Source: Pagrus major (Eukaryota > Chordata > Actinopteri > Spariformes > Sparidae). Taken from it: a stretch of DNA of 64,000 nt. A program made the translations under genes and the position numbers. The notes under the pieces were generated by a model, which was not told the DNA's origin, did not search any database, and saw nothing but the letters and a program-made list of their open reading frames with translations. The stretch covers positions 13,917,113 through 13,981,112 of the forward strand of contig NC_133223.1 of the NCBI RefSeq assembly GCF_040436345.1. The letters are read 5' to 3'. This document shows, one piece after another, positions 24,641 through 40,103 of this stretch (within the stretch, counting starts at the first letter, position 1; each line of letters opens with the position of its first letter).

Positions 24641-26519
24641 AGCCATAAAATTTAAATCAAATAAAGTTTTATATAAAATATATGAAGTCTGTGTCTCCTT
24701 AAATATATATATATATATTCTAAACTGCACCAATTATATCTTGATTATACACTGAGTGAAATGTCACAAATTTCAAGTGCAGAAATCAAAGTATGCTGTC
24801 GAGTACAATTAGTCTTTTTTATTTCATACTGCGCCTGAAAATCTGACTTTAGTAGATTAAAGCTTTATTGTGCAGCTAGAGCAGCGCTGTCGCCCTGCAG
24901 TGTGGAGCATTTTTGAGGTTTTAATGAGTGAGGAAACAGTGACACAACCTTCAGTCCGTTGGGTGTGTCTAAACCTCCAGTCCCTCCAGGACCCATATAG
25001 GGCAGGCAGACCTCATTCAACTATGGAGTCCAAGAATTCTGGCTTACTCTGGCAGATCAGGGAACAGTCGCTCTGTCTGAGAGCAATTTGTTCTGGTGCC
25101 AAAAATGTTTCAGGGCGATAAAAGCTGTTCACACCCAGATTTCAGATTTCACGTTGACTGTCTGGCTGGATAAATAAGTTCAATTAAGTTTTACACTCGT
25201 TGAATTCCAATCATCACCTACTCTTTATAATGTACAGGAGCTTAGTGCTCATTAACTGATACACTCACACACTCACGCTGCACATGCGGCTACTGTAAAG
25301 CCTGCCGGGGCTCACATGTTGCTGTGTGTGACTGTGACTCATTTTCCATTGGCCTACACAACCTTTTTCTGACCTTTGGACATGGAGGTGAGGATTACCA
25401 ACCCTAAGGTGATGACTGGCAGCTCCTTATCCTTCTATTTTAATTGGTGACTGTTCCACATATACATACATTCATCCATCAGCATTACACACATATTCAT
25501 TCATCAATACGAATAATCAAATGATATGATCCTATATGAGCTATTGTTTTAATTATACAATCTTTGGCACATTTGCCCCTTGCAGATTCTCCATTGTTCT
25601 CCTACCAGGAAGAGCAACTTTTGCTGGATTTAAGAGATCACAGTTTAGTGTGCATCTCCAATCAGGGATCTCTCCAGTAGCTTTACTGTATTTTCTGTGG
25701 GTACGTTGAAAAAATCATATTTTTATACTTGGAACATTATTAGATCTGGTTAGTCATCATCTGGTGGGTAGAGAAGTGAGTAAAGTGGGAGTCATTTTGG
25801 TAAAACAACAAAATCTGTGCTGTAACTCATTCATCAGCTATGACTGATAAATGAGAAAGAGAGCGGTGGATTCCTGGAGTCCACATCCTGATGCTCTGGA
25901 AATCCCCTAATACCTTGACTGCTTATCAGTGTTGCTGTTTAGATGAGAGTGACTCAGTGTTGTTGCTTGCCATCTGTCAGTTCAAGTCATTTTCTAGCTT
26001 CATGCAGCACAACCCAGTTGTCTGCTGACTTGTGTGTGTTGATGCTCCGAGGCTGTGAATCCTACAGCCCGGCTTACAAACACTGGGTGAGTGAATACCA
26101 CAGTATCCATGCTCAGTGGTAAACTTTGGATTACAGGATGGTACAAACAGAGTGTAAACAGTGTTTACACCGCAGCCTTTTATAGTGCAGATACATACCA
26201 GCACTGGTCAGTGTACATGGCAGTACAGTGTGGACAAATAACAAACACATCGTTTGAAATGCTCTCAAGTGATTCCTCAAGAGCAAATACCTTTTCTTCA
26301 CATCAGAGGGGGGAATGTAGTTGAAGGGCCGCGTCAGTGCTCAACAAGTGCACGTTTTGACTACAAATCATGTGTACTTTACTATATTTCATAACATTTT
26401 GGATTTTTTTGACTACTCTTTGCCTGTGATCCTGTGGTTTCCTTTCACTTCTGATTTGAAAATCAATTTGTGTTGTGAGATTCGTCACAGTTATGTCAAA
26501 GTCACAAGTGTGATAAGGC

Positions 26520-26520
<1 letters not shown>

Positions 26521-26592
<72 letters not shown>
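26521..26592. repeat. (TTGA)n microsatellite
   Basis: About 18 perfect units. It abuts the truncated end of the MITE copy at 26594, whose own terminal sequence (AATCAGTC/TTGACTGATT in other copies) may have seeded the expansion. Confidence 0.95.
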
Positions 26593-26593
<1 letters not shown>

Positions 26594-26833
26594 GAATTCT
26601 GATCCATGTTACCACATAACAATTATTTTTTTTATGTTTAACAAACTGACCTTAAAGGACAACACAATTTCATGCTGTTTTACTTTGTTTATACGTGGCG
26701 GACCCTGCCACCTTTCTAGCTTCACACAGTGTTCTGGGACCTTATTTTCCTCTGAGAACAGCATGTTTATTCAGTTATGGAAAAAAATAAATATTTCTGA
26801 GTTCCATTTCCAAAACTACATAGTGCTCCTTTA
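26594..26833 (-). repeat. MITE family 'AAAGGTGCACTATGTAG', copy 2, inverted
   Basis: Reads the other way from copies 1, 3 and 4: GTGGCGGACCCTGCCACCTT, CTTATTTTCCTCTGAGAACA and AAAACTACATAGTGCTCCTT are reverse complements of their interior and end. The distal end is missing, replaced by the TTGA repeat. Confidence 0.8.
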
Positions 26834-27120
26834 ATGCACACTTGATGTCAATTGTAATAGATTACACACTTCTTCCAACCCAATCCTGGATGTGACTTTA
26901 AAATCAAGGTTAAAAAAGTCTGCTTGTTGCCTTTCATACTATAGTGAAATACATGCAAACAATTGGTTGACTGAATTACAAGAAGTGCATTCAAACATGT
27001 TCATGTTTGTCAAAGGACCATTTTTTAAAATGTAAACTTTAAGACACAGCTCATTCTGCAGTGAATGCTACTGTGTTTTAAAAGTATGAGTTACACTTAA
27101 AGGCGCAGTCTGTGATTCTG

Positions 27121-27121
27121 G

Positions 27122-27196
<75 letters not shown>
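27121..27196. repeat. (GAAA)n microsatellite
   Basis: A long, nearly perfect AAAG/GAAA tetranucleotide run. Confidence 0.95.
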
Positions 27197-27485
27197 GTAT
27201 CAACTCATGAAGTTATTTGTCTAATTGTTCTAGCAGCTGTTTAGTCGCCTGGTCATGTAAAACACCCTAATTAGAATTTATTTAAATTGTATGCATCCCT
27301 TCTGGTGATTCAGTCTGTGGCCACTGTTCACCTTTCCTGATGCAGCTGGTTGGCTGATGTTGTTTTTCTCTTGTCACACTAGAGACTGTATGAAAATTAT
27401 TATGGGGTGAGAAGAGGTCAGTGTAATTTCATTTTGGCCAGAGAGCAAGGGAGGGTCTTTTATTTATCATCATTATAATTATTAT

Positions 27486-27512
27486 TATTGTTGTTGTTGT
27501 TGTTGTTGTTGT
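27486..27512. repeat. (TTG)n microsatellite
   Basis: About eight TTG units, preceded by an ATT-rich stretch. Confidence 0.9.
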
Positions 27513-27829
27513 CCCTTCAGCCCTGCCTGAAACTCCTGCCAGATGTGTGGTTGATTAAGGACGAGAGGAGGAAATTATGAGAAGCTTTCTGTAGACGTTG
27601 TGAAAATCCCTCTGTGGAAACGTAAGGCTGGACCTGATTTTAGAGCCATAACAGTGTTCAGTAATGTACAGAATATTCACACTGACAACAAGAGGTGATG
27701 CTGAAGTGCTGGGAGGGGTCAGGGTTGACTCTGTCAGATGTTATAAATCTGTTTCTGGGCTTCTGTCTCTCAGATCTGACTGTCAGAGTATCCATTCTCT
27801 CTCAGGGGTGTGTCAGACTATCCTGCTTC

Positions 27830-27891
27830 TATAAACACAAGAAGACCGCAGAGAGAAGTGAGGACTGAGAGACCACTGCTTCACACAGGTA
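27830..27891 (+). promoter_or_regulatory. mettl21c: TATA box and non-coding first exon of mettl21c
   Basis: TATAAA at 27830-27835 stands about 30 bases before a purine-rich leader that ends CTTCACACAG with donor GTATGT near 27891. The next exon begins at about 29127 after CCTCAACAG with the start codon 11 bases in. An E-box CAGATG about 90 bases upstream would suit muscle expression, but this is weak evidence. Confidence 0.5.
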
Positions 27892-28591
27892 TGTTCACAC
27901 ATTCTGAAGAGCAACATATTATTTTTTAAATGTTATCAAACTGTATCCTTCATATTTGCATGGAGATCCAGCTGAATGTGATGTACATCTGAGGTAAACA
28001 GCAACCCAATATGCCCTCTGTATCCCTACACGTAGCCTGTTAGCCTGGAGCTTTAACCAGCTGTGTTTCTGGGCTCCAGACCGGAGTCCAATGACAGCCA
28101 GAGGGACCAGTGGACTGAAGCTAGTCCATTCTGAACCCATTCCAACTATTACTGATCTTAAAATAAGTTATAAACACAAACATCATTTAACAAACACACT
28201 AAAAATCAAACACCAGAGAATCATCAACAACGCAAACGCTTGTGATAATAATTTATATCATACAGTTTGATGTGTTTGCTCATTGGCTTTTAGGAGGTTA
28301 AAAAAAACTGATTTTTAAAAGTAAACTAACAATGTTGGATAGTAAAGCTTGTTTACACACATATATGGTTAAATAAACATGTACAGAGAGAATACTGTGC
28401 ACATCTATTTCATGAGCCAGGTGCATTGGACGGGGACGAGTAGACCAAAAAGTTGTGATTTTTGCCTGATGGTCTATATGTTTTACCGAAACGCCTCAAA
28501 TAAATGCAGTTTTGCAAGTGTGCAAGAGTCACTTGAGACTTTTTGGTCTGAATACACACGTACAAAAGCTGTAATTTGAACTGTAATGTAA

Positions 28592-28618
28592 AGGGGCACT
28601 CCACCAATTTTTTACACA
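28592..28618. repeat. Terminal fragment of the foldback MITE
   Basis: GGGGCACTCCACCAATTTTT matches the outer end of the inverted-repeat element at 32036-32528. Confidence 0.45.
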
Positions 28619-28634
28619 AAGGTCAGTTAAGTCC

Positions 28635-28830
28635 AGTGATGGAATGTAACTAAGTACATTTACTCGATTTAATTTACTTAAGTACAGTTCTGAGGTACTT
28701 GTAATTTCCTCGAGTGTTTCCACTTTCTGCTTCTCAACTCCACTACATTTTGGAGGCAATTATTACACATTTACTCCACTACATTTATTTGATAACTTTA
28801 GTTATTAGTTACTTTGCAGATTACATGCTA
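28635..28830 (+). repeat. Common teleost dispersed repeat 'gtggaatgtaactaagtaca'
   Basis: GATGGAATGTAACTAAGTAC, GAGGTACTTGTAATTTCCTC, CTCCACTACATTTTGGAGGC and TTTATTTGATAACTTTAGTT are in the order I recall for a very abundant perciform repeat. It lies in mettl21c intron 1. Confidence 0.75.
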
Positions 28831-29137
28831 TATCAGAGCTAAAGTAGTGCAGTTTAATTTAGTTTACTTTGTTGGCAGTAGGATTATTGGATCTGATAAT
28901 CAGTCGACCCTCAGATACAGTACATCCTACATCTAAATATAGATGTATAATTCCCTTTGACTTAGCCATTCCTCTGGTGATATACTGCCCCAATTTTGTT
29001 TTGAGAATGAATATGGGAGGTGGCCAATTTTTACATATTGCACCTTTAAAAGGTCTTAATCATTATAAAAAGCCACACTGTAATGAAAAAATATTTTTAA
29101 AATGTTACTATTTTCCCCTCAACAGTATTTAGTGGTC

Positions 29138-31247
29138 ATGGAGAGATCAATCAGCCAACCTGTCCAGCAGAAGCATCTCAGAAAGAAGAAGGAAGTGGAT
29201 GACAAAAGACAGGATGGGAAACTACAGGTGGGGCAGGGGAGCACAGACGAGGGTAGGTTCATATTATCTGCACTGCCATCACAGTTCGAGCTTGTGTATT
29301 GCAGAGGAGACAAACAGATGAGCATCATTCAGATTTTTTCATTTGAATAGTGATCTGGCTCTTTATGTCTCCTCTACAGTGTTAAAAGACCAGAAAGTGA
29401 TGGCAGGAGAGGCTTTTGACAGGAGGAACATCTGGGAGCCGAGTGTTTACTACGCGCTGGGAAAGGAGTCTTTTCATTTTGCTGGTCATGACATCAGCAT
29501 CCGGGAGTCCATGGATACATTCGGTGCTCTGATCTGGCCAGGGGTACATGCTGTGAACCACTGTGTGTATCTGTACATACTGACCTGGTTGATGTAAATG
29601 TGTAATGATAGTTTGTTTTGTAGGCGATTGCTTTGTGCCAGTTCTTGGAGAATAACCAGCAACAAGTGAGCCTGATGGACAAAGCGGTGCTGGAGATTGG
29701 AGCCGGGACTGGCTTGCTCTCAATAGTGGCCAGTCTGCTTGGTGAGTCTATGACAATAAAGTCCTTTTGCACTTTACAAACATTTACAAACAATATGTAC
29801 TGTACATATGAAACAACAACTTCCACAAGTTGTCAGTAAGTCTTGACACTGAAATTCTAAGTCACAGCATAACTCCTGACAAGCTTCTTGCCAACTTTAA
29901 TGCCAGGACATGCACATACTGACAGAACAGTTGTGGTAGAAGCAGAAAAGCCACAACATGTTTATTCTCTCGGGTGCAAAAATATGCGCTGCATATTTTA
30001 TGGATATATGTTCATATTTTGTGAAAAAATCTACATTTTAGCCTCAAGGAAACATCAGAGGGTCAGTGAAACACTGTGATTCATTGTCTGAGGACCATGA
30101 CTGCCCACCCACACCAAAATGTCTGCATTGCAAACAGGCCAGTAGTCTTAAAGATATCTTGACAAACAAAGTGATTTTCACACTGGTACTGGCATACTTT
30201 GGTCCCTTTGTCCTTTTGTTCACTAAGAAATAAACCATCCATTCACATTAGAATTCTGTAAGATTTCCTTGTTTTCTCTTCTCTCCTCTGTTTCTATCAA
30301 TAGTAAAAAGTTACACTTTCAAGGAACTTCAACACAAGCTTGACCAAGTTTAAACACTGATCTGAATGTCTTCTCTCTAAATGTGCAGTTTGTCCTGCCT
30401 ACATTATTCTGTTTTGGGATTTATGAGTGGATCGAGATCCAGGTTAAGTCGGATAATATTAGTATGTATGATAATGTCAAACTGACATTGCAATTTTTTA
30501 TTATCAAGGTTAAGATTTGAGTCATCTCCAGCCAAACATAAAAATCATTTATGTGAACTAGTTCCAAAGATCAGGTGATGTGCGTGCTCACTCACTGGCA
30601 TGTTTTACTGGGATACTTGATAGATAGAAGCCATCGTTAATGTTATTGGTCACCAAAGTCAATATGATTCATCTTCAGAGGACCACGACAAACCATCCAA
30701 CAGTTATTGAGATATTTTATTCCGGACCAGAGTGAGGGAACAAACAACCAACAGACCAGCACTGCATGATTAGGGCCAAGTCGTTAGCAGGGCTAAGAAT
30801 GGGCCAATCACCAATACAAGTGTCTCCCTTGTTCTGTCCTCTTCTCAAGGTGCTTGGGTGACAGCTACGGACCTGCCAGACATCTTGTCCAATCTGACCT
30901 TTAACCTTCTGCGGAACACCAAGAGCCGGTCCCTCTACACCCCTCAGGTGGCTTCCCTTACCTGGGGTCAGGACCTGGGGCGAGACTTTCCCTCCTCATC
31001 ATACCACTACGACTACGTGCTGGCAGCTGATGTGGTCTATCACCACGACTTCCTTGAAGAGCTGCTGGAAACCATGCGTCACTTCTGCCGACCAGGAAGC
31101 CGAACGACGCTGCTGTGGGCCAACAAGATCCGGTTCCAGTCAGACTTGAGGTTCACAGAGCGCTTTAAGAGCAGTTTCAACACAACGCTGCTCGCTGAGC
31201 TCCCACAGCAGGAGGTGGTGATATACAAGGCCACGGCAAAGGAGTGA
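29138..31247 (+). CDS. mettl21c: Protein-lysine methyltransferase METTL21C
   Basis: Four coding exons 29138-29252, 29380-29543, 29624-29741 and 30850-31247 join in phase to 264 residues, the same length as human METTL21C. The first 45 residues are a variable, lysine-rich lead. FHFAGHDISIRES and FGALIWPGAIALCQFLE match the METTL21C fold entry; VLEIGAGTGLLSIVAS is the AdoMet-binding motif I; ATDLPDILSN is motif II; DYVLAADVVYHHDF the DxxY-type core; and LLWANKIRFQSD with FNTTLLAELPQ close the domain as in METTL21C rather than METTL21E or D. The family transfers methyl groups to lysines of chaperone-class and translation proteins, and METTL21C is muscle-enriched in mammals. The start codon follows CCTCAACAG plus a short leader. 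An AATAAA lies at 31373-31378. Fish paralogue suffixes cannot be assigned here. Confidence 0.93.
30640..30762 (+). repeat. Common teleost repeat fragment in mettl21c intron
   Basis: GATTCATCTTCAGAGGACCA, CAACAGTTATTGAGATATTT and CGGACCAGAGTG follow the order of a known abundant fish repeat ('attcatcctctggggaccatga...ttgttgagatattt'). Confidence 0.6.
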
Positions 31248-31372
31248 GAAGAAGCTTCAGAGAGATGTTAAAGGGTTTGTGTTTAAATTCCATGTTCCTC
31301 TCACTGATTTAGGTCCATGTAGAGAAAAGTCTGGTTGTGATCTGTGTTTACATTCCTGGACAGTGCTGTAAA

Positions 31373-31378
31373 AATAAA
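31373..31378 (+). promoter_or_regulatory. Poly(A) signal of mettl21c
   Basis: AATAAA 126 bases past the stop codon. Confidence 0.7.
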
Positions 31379-31399
31379 ACCCCAGACTCAAATTTACAT

Positions 31400-32739
31400 T
31401 TCATGAAGCTATTTTATTTACGAGTACTTTTTCATACATTTGATATTTCTGACTTCATCTTTTGCTGTTTTTAAGAATAAATTGATTTGCTGTTTACATG
31501 TTTCTGCATTCAAATGTGTCATAACAACAACTAGACTATAATACATAAACCTTTCTCAAAGGTGCTCTGTTCTTGGCTATTCGTGCAAAGAGTCAATTAT
31601 GAACCATGAGATAAACATATGAGAATTTTTTTTTTCCAAAAGCATGAAACTTTGTGTTTGTGGTGTCGTAGCTTTTGGTATTTCAACAGCAGCAGTTAAT
31701 TCGCTGTGTAAAGTAAAAACTAAGGGACAGTAATCTTAAAAGAAACAAAAGCACTTTCCATTAAATGGCATACACTCTATAGGAGCACATATACGACAAA
31801 TCAGGGAAATCAAAATATTATATGTTCAACATGTGACTGTCACTTAGCACCCAAAATACGACATTACTAAACCCCTGCTTTATAAAAGTGTGACTTTTAA
31901 AATGTTATAAATCTAAAAGCATTACAATAACTTAACACAAGCACACACAAAGAAAAGGATTGAGAGTTGGACAAAGAAAGAGAAGAGTGTTAGGGAGGGG
32001 GACAGAGGATATAATGACAATCCATCAATTTTTGTCTCTACCAATTTTACATGTTTGTATAGTGTGTTAACAGGTCTTTGGGAGTTCTACTGCATTTATT
32101 AAAAAAGTAGGAAAAAGTCTGTTGCAGCCCTAGAAGAAGCTTCATGTCTTCTGATCAACTGCCTCCACTGATGTCACTCAGTGGCTAACTTGCATTGTGG
32201 GTAATATAGGCACCAGGTTTTGAAAAGACAGTCCTCTGTCTAGCATATAACACTGTCTTGAAATAAAGGAACAAAATCAATGTAGTAGAACCAAAGATAT
32301 CACCTTTTTTATTCCACACATTCTTCTTCCTTTTCAAAACATTGTGCCTACATTACCCATAATGCAACTCAGCCCCCGAGTGACATCACTGGAGGCAAAT
32401 TATCAGATTACATGTAGCTTCCTCTGGATCCACAAAAGGCTTTAATCATTTTTTTCCACACATGCAGCAGTACTCCCCAAGACCTGTAAACACACTTAAT
32501 GTATAAAATTGGTGGAATTACCCTTTAACTATTATATCTACGCTTGAGTGCCTTCCAGGTTGAAAATCCTCCTCCATTTTGTTCTTGTTGTTTCCTGCAC
32601 TCACCAGAACTGCCCAAACTGTTTTAACTCTGCGATCAGAAAGTTCAGAAGGGACTCGTGTCAGTCCTGAGTATCTGAGTCTTCACGTCAGATGTTCTAA
32701 AGAACTACAAGTCTGTACACTGGATGGTTGATGTTTTCT
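31400..32739. other. Convergent 3' region between mettl21c and grk1
   Basis: The two genes point toward each other. The stretch is AT-rich and dominated by the inverted-repeat element at 32036-32528. A TTTATT near 32308 could serve as the grk1 poly(A) signal from within that element. Confidence 0.4.
32036..32528. repeat. Foldback MITE with about 178-bp arms
   Basis: Left arm about 32036-32213 and right arm about 32345-32521 are reverse complements over nearly their whole length: ACCAATTTTACATGTTTGTA / CAGGTCTTTGGGAGTTCTAC on the left pair with TACTCCCCAAGACCTGTAAA / CATTAATGTAT-like / AAAATTGGTGGAATTACCCT on the right, and CACTGATGTCACTCAGTGGC pairs with GAGTGACATCACTGG. The ends read (A)GGGTAATTCCACC. 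The transcript of this DNA would form a long hairpin. Confidence 0.8.
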
Positions 32740-36753
<4,014 letters not shown>

Positions 36754-37030
36754 GTTGAGGGTGGGTGACTGTTAGGCAGTGCAAAGAGGAGACATTGCAA
36801 AGAGAAAACAAAGAATAAATGCTGCTCACTAAAGTGCAGGAGTGAGGCAGTGCAGGGTGAAGCAAGGGTGAGAAACAGATCGGAGCAGAGGCAGGGAGAA
36901 GGGAACTTGAGATTGGTGTCTCAACTAGATCCCAGCACCCTCTGAGCACTATACCACCCTCATCCGCACACACGTACACACACACACACACGTACACACA
37001 CACACACACACCTGAGTCAACACCTTTCGG

Positions 37031-37150
37031 TAATCCATTAACACCCTAATGCCCCAGACAAAGAGTGCGAGCACATGCTGGAACAGAACATAACAGGCAG
37101 CATGTGCAGCTGGAGTGGCACCAGTCAATCAACTGGGAAATCACAATTAG
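37031..37150 (-). promoter_or_regulatory. grk1: Candidate photoreceptor motifs upstream of grk1
   Basis: TAATCC at 37031-37036 is a consensus site for CRX/OTX homeodomain factors, and CAATTAG at 37144-37150 equals the photoreceptor conserved element-1 bound by Rx. They lie about 280 and 390 bases before the start codon. Such short words occur by chance, so this is suggestive only. Confidence 0.35.
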
Positions 37151-37663
37151 CAGTGGGACACTCATGTAGACGCTGATCAAACAGATGGTGGATATTGAAA
37201 GGTCAAGTTGGGTTTGGAAAAGCAATAATGTGTCTGTGATTCACTGGGAGGCCTTAAAATAATCACAATATGTTGGAACTATCCTTTTTTTTTTCTCAAA
37301 TACACCACTCGTGGTGCCAACACCTTCCTAAAATAAATTATATTAAATCCTCATTTAAATAAAAATTACTTTACAATTCCAAATTAGTTTTGCATCACTG
37401 TTATGTTTCAGCAGCTTAGCAAGGGAGCGCTGTGGAAGCAAAAAAAGAGATTTGAAATAAAAAGACCAACTTTAAAGCAGCAAGAAGAACTTTCATTCTT
37501 GTTAATTCTGGCGCCCCCTGTGGACAAAAGCAGTATGAGCACCACCAGCCTCCTGTGGTAAAGATCTTGATTTGGCTAGCGTGTGCATTTCTTTTGGAAG
37601 CAAGTGAAAGAGTTCACACAAAACTGAAAATTCTTTCATTATTACTTCACCCTCCTAACGATC

Positions 37664-38032
37664 GAAAGTCAGCGAAGTTTCATAGCACACAAAACATTTC
37701 TGGAGCTTCACAGCAAAACAGCGATGGAGCATTCTCCTAAACAACTAATCCCACTTCAGATGCATGCTGAGGCTTTTATCTTAGCAGCTACAGTGAACAT
37801 TTCGGCTTAAAATAGGGTGGAGGTAACATCTTTTCAAGTAGATCTCGGAACTATCAGAGACTGGGTTTATACCACACAAGCTGTATGGAGCAATTTAAAC
37901 TTTTATTTAAGTTGTTTTTTTGACATTTTAAATAAAGTTCCAAGCTACTTCAGTTGTTTAGGAGAATGCTGCAACACTGTTTTGCTGTGAAGCTCCAGAA
38001 ATGTTTTGTGGACTACAAAACTTCACCCAACT
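37664..38032. repeat. Inverted-repeat element with about 80-bp arms
   Basis: CACAAAACATTTCTGGAGCT, TCACAGCAAAACAG and GCATTCTCCTAAACAACT (37687-37746) recur as reverse complement at about 37952-38015 (GTTGTTTAGGAGAATGC, CTGTTTTGCTGTGAAGCTCC, AGAAATGTTTTGTG). The middle of about 200 bases is AT-rich and non-coding. A matching outer phrase (AGCGAAGTTTCATAG / ACAAAACTTCACCC) extends the arms. It resembles a foldback MITE. Confidence 0.8.
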
Positions 38033-38707
38033 CTCCAGGCTGAAACAATCCTTGTTTTAATAATTCACAGGGAATAGGACCTTTAGAATAACTAAAGCAA
38101 TAGCCAGTCCTCTCACTGATGGTCTCCTTTGCATATGTAGGTCATACAGAGGCATTAGTATTAAATTGAGACCATTTCATAACCAGTTAACTCCTTGTAG
38201 TACGTTTAACAGAGCCTCGTGCTAGCTTCAGCTGAACCTCCGTGTAAAAGGACTGTGCAGTCACAATCTCAAACATAAAATTTTAGGAAGAGATTGCTTT
38301 GCAGCCAGTATGAACAGCAGGAATGATTAGAGCAACCAATAATCCTTTCACTTCACATATGGGCATATCAGGGTTTTTCGTTTTTTTTAAAAAAGTGAAT
38401 CTTCCCTTTAAAATGTGTTGCAAGATTTTCAGGGGGGAAAAAGAGCCTAAATACCATGCAGCGACATGTTATACTGCCCTAGGATCAGACTAAAGCAAGT
38501 CAGACACTGAAAAACTTCCAGTGCCTGCAGCATGTGCTACATTTGGGCCCCTTATCGGTTCTCCATGTCAAAAACATTTGGGCTCAGTCTCAACGTCGGG
38601 GACTGCCGTTGTAAATTCACATCAAAGAGATTCTGATTAAATTCACAAGATTATAGTAGCATAATTCAAGAACCTATTCCCTGGGTATTAGAAGCATAAA
38701 ATTGATT

Positions 38708-38822
38708 CTCACCTCATAGCTATCCTCCTCTTCTTTAGTGTTTAGCATGTAGTTTGCCTCTGACAATCAGACAGACGCCTCCCCACTGTTCTCCAGCACA
38801 CTTAAGTCTAGGGACCGTCTTT
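38708..38822 (-). pseudogene. Relic of grk1 exon 1 (3' part)
   Basis: CTCACCTCATAGCTATCCTC, CTTTAGTGTTTAGCATGTAG, GACAGACGCCTCCCCAC and TCTCCAGCACACTTAAGTCT align in order with the 3' end of grk1 exon 1 at 36051-36184 (CTCACCTCGTAGCCTTTCCT, CAGGCAGACACCTCCCCA, CCCCAGCACACGGAAGTCCA). The splice-donor flank is included, so this is a DNA-level duplicate rather than a processed copy. Small gaps remove part of the kinase lysine region, and no frame survives. It lies about 2 kb upstream of the functional gene in the same orientation. Confidence 0.75.
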
Positions 38823-40103
38823 AATCGGTGACCAGGAGTCTGCAATCAGCTGAGGGTCTTCAAAACTCAAACATTCTTTTACCAGATCCATTAATAAATG
38901 TTTGAGAAATACACGTGTTGAGATAATTTGTAAAAAGCTCAGCTGCTTAATGTGCAAATATAAATAGAATCTGATAATTCATCGCACCAGGCCTGACACC
39001 ACAATGACCTCCTTGTTTCTGCATAAAGCCAACATGAATTATAGATACAAAATTATTAAAACAATCTATATTTTAATTTGCAAACTTATATTAGATTACA
39101 GAAAAAGGTATTTGGAAGAGTCAGTACATGTGTTGCTAAGTTTTAAAAGGGAGATCTTTGAAGGGAGTACATAAAGACCTATGCAACCACATTTTTTACA
39201 TCAATAATTTTTACCTTTATCACTGGCCTCTAAAGGATACTATAAGCTACAATCGTCGTAGGATTCATATACGTAATTCACAAAGAAAAGCTTATTTACC
39301 TATTAGGAGCCTGGGTTATAAAAGTCTTTACCTTGCTGGTGCCATTATTTTGTAAACACTACCAAGGCGTTAACAGGGTGGTGATGGAGAATTCCTTTAA
39401 CTCCAGAATACAAAAAAAAAAAAAAAAAAAAACACTAGCAAACAAGATCAGGAAAGCAGCTGCCTACAGAACAGAAGGAAGCCAGCCCAACAAAATGGGG
39501 GATAAGAAACTATTTCAAATTATTGCCAAGAACACAAAACAAAAAGTATCAACACATCTGACGGAGCCCCATCCAGGGATGCCATGGCACCTGTATCAGG
39601 CCGTTCTGAATCCATGTTGTTGCACTAACGCAGCATGTTAAAGCAGACACTTTGGCCATCTTGGAACATTTTGATCATCATCATCGTGTCTGCCATAGGC
39701 AATTGCAAAATAATAGGAATAACTATTCAAACAAGTACATTATACATTCTCCAACAGCAGTAGGTTTTACAGAGGTTTTTTTTTTAGTGGGATGGCTTAT
39801 TGAGAAGTGGATTAGACATACAAAGACTTCAGCGTGGTGGCCGGGCCACAGACTACAGTTCCCTTGGACGACACCGCCCCCAGAGCTGTGGTGCAGGTGC
39901 TTCAGGAGCAGAAAAAAGATGGGTGCAATTTACACCTCTGTTCTTTCAATATTCATCTACACCCCTGAGAAAGCCAGACAGAGATACAGGCATGGGAAAC
40001 AGGGGGAAAAGGTCGAAGAAGCACACACAAAAAAGGGACTAAATTCCCACGGTGAAGGTGGTTTGAAGGACTGTGCTTGTTGGAGTGGCGAGGCGTAGAC
40101 AGG

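Larger units (their letters stand above)
23804..27820. other. Intergenic DNA between the lectin locus and mettl21c
   Basis: No conserved exon seen. It holds a LINE 3' relic (24335-24640), a MITE copy (26594-26833), three microsatellites (26521, 27121, 27486) and AT-rich filler. Frames at 25977-26524 on both strands overlap one another and do not resemble a known protein. Confidence 0.5.
36754..40103. other. Region between grk1 and tfdp1
   Basis: It contains a (CA)n-rich patch at about 36962-37012, candidate photoreceptor motifs (37031, 37144), an inverted-repeat element (37664-38032), the grk1 exon relic (38708), an A-run at 39412-39431, and presumably the tfdp1 3' UTR close to 40103. ATP4B, which lies between these genes in human, was not found. 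Confidence 0.5.

Noticed and set aside
29382-29826. Minus-strand frames of 110-113 residues
   Set aside because: Antisense to mettl21c exons, with no family resemblance.
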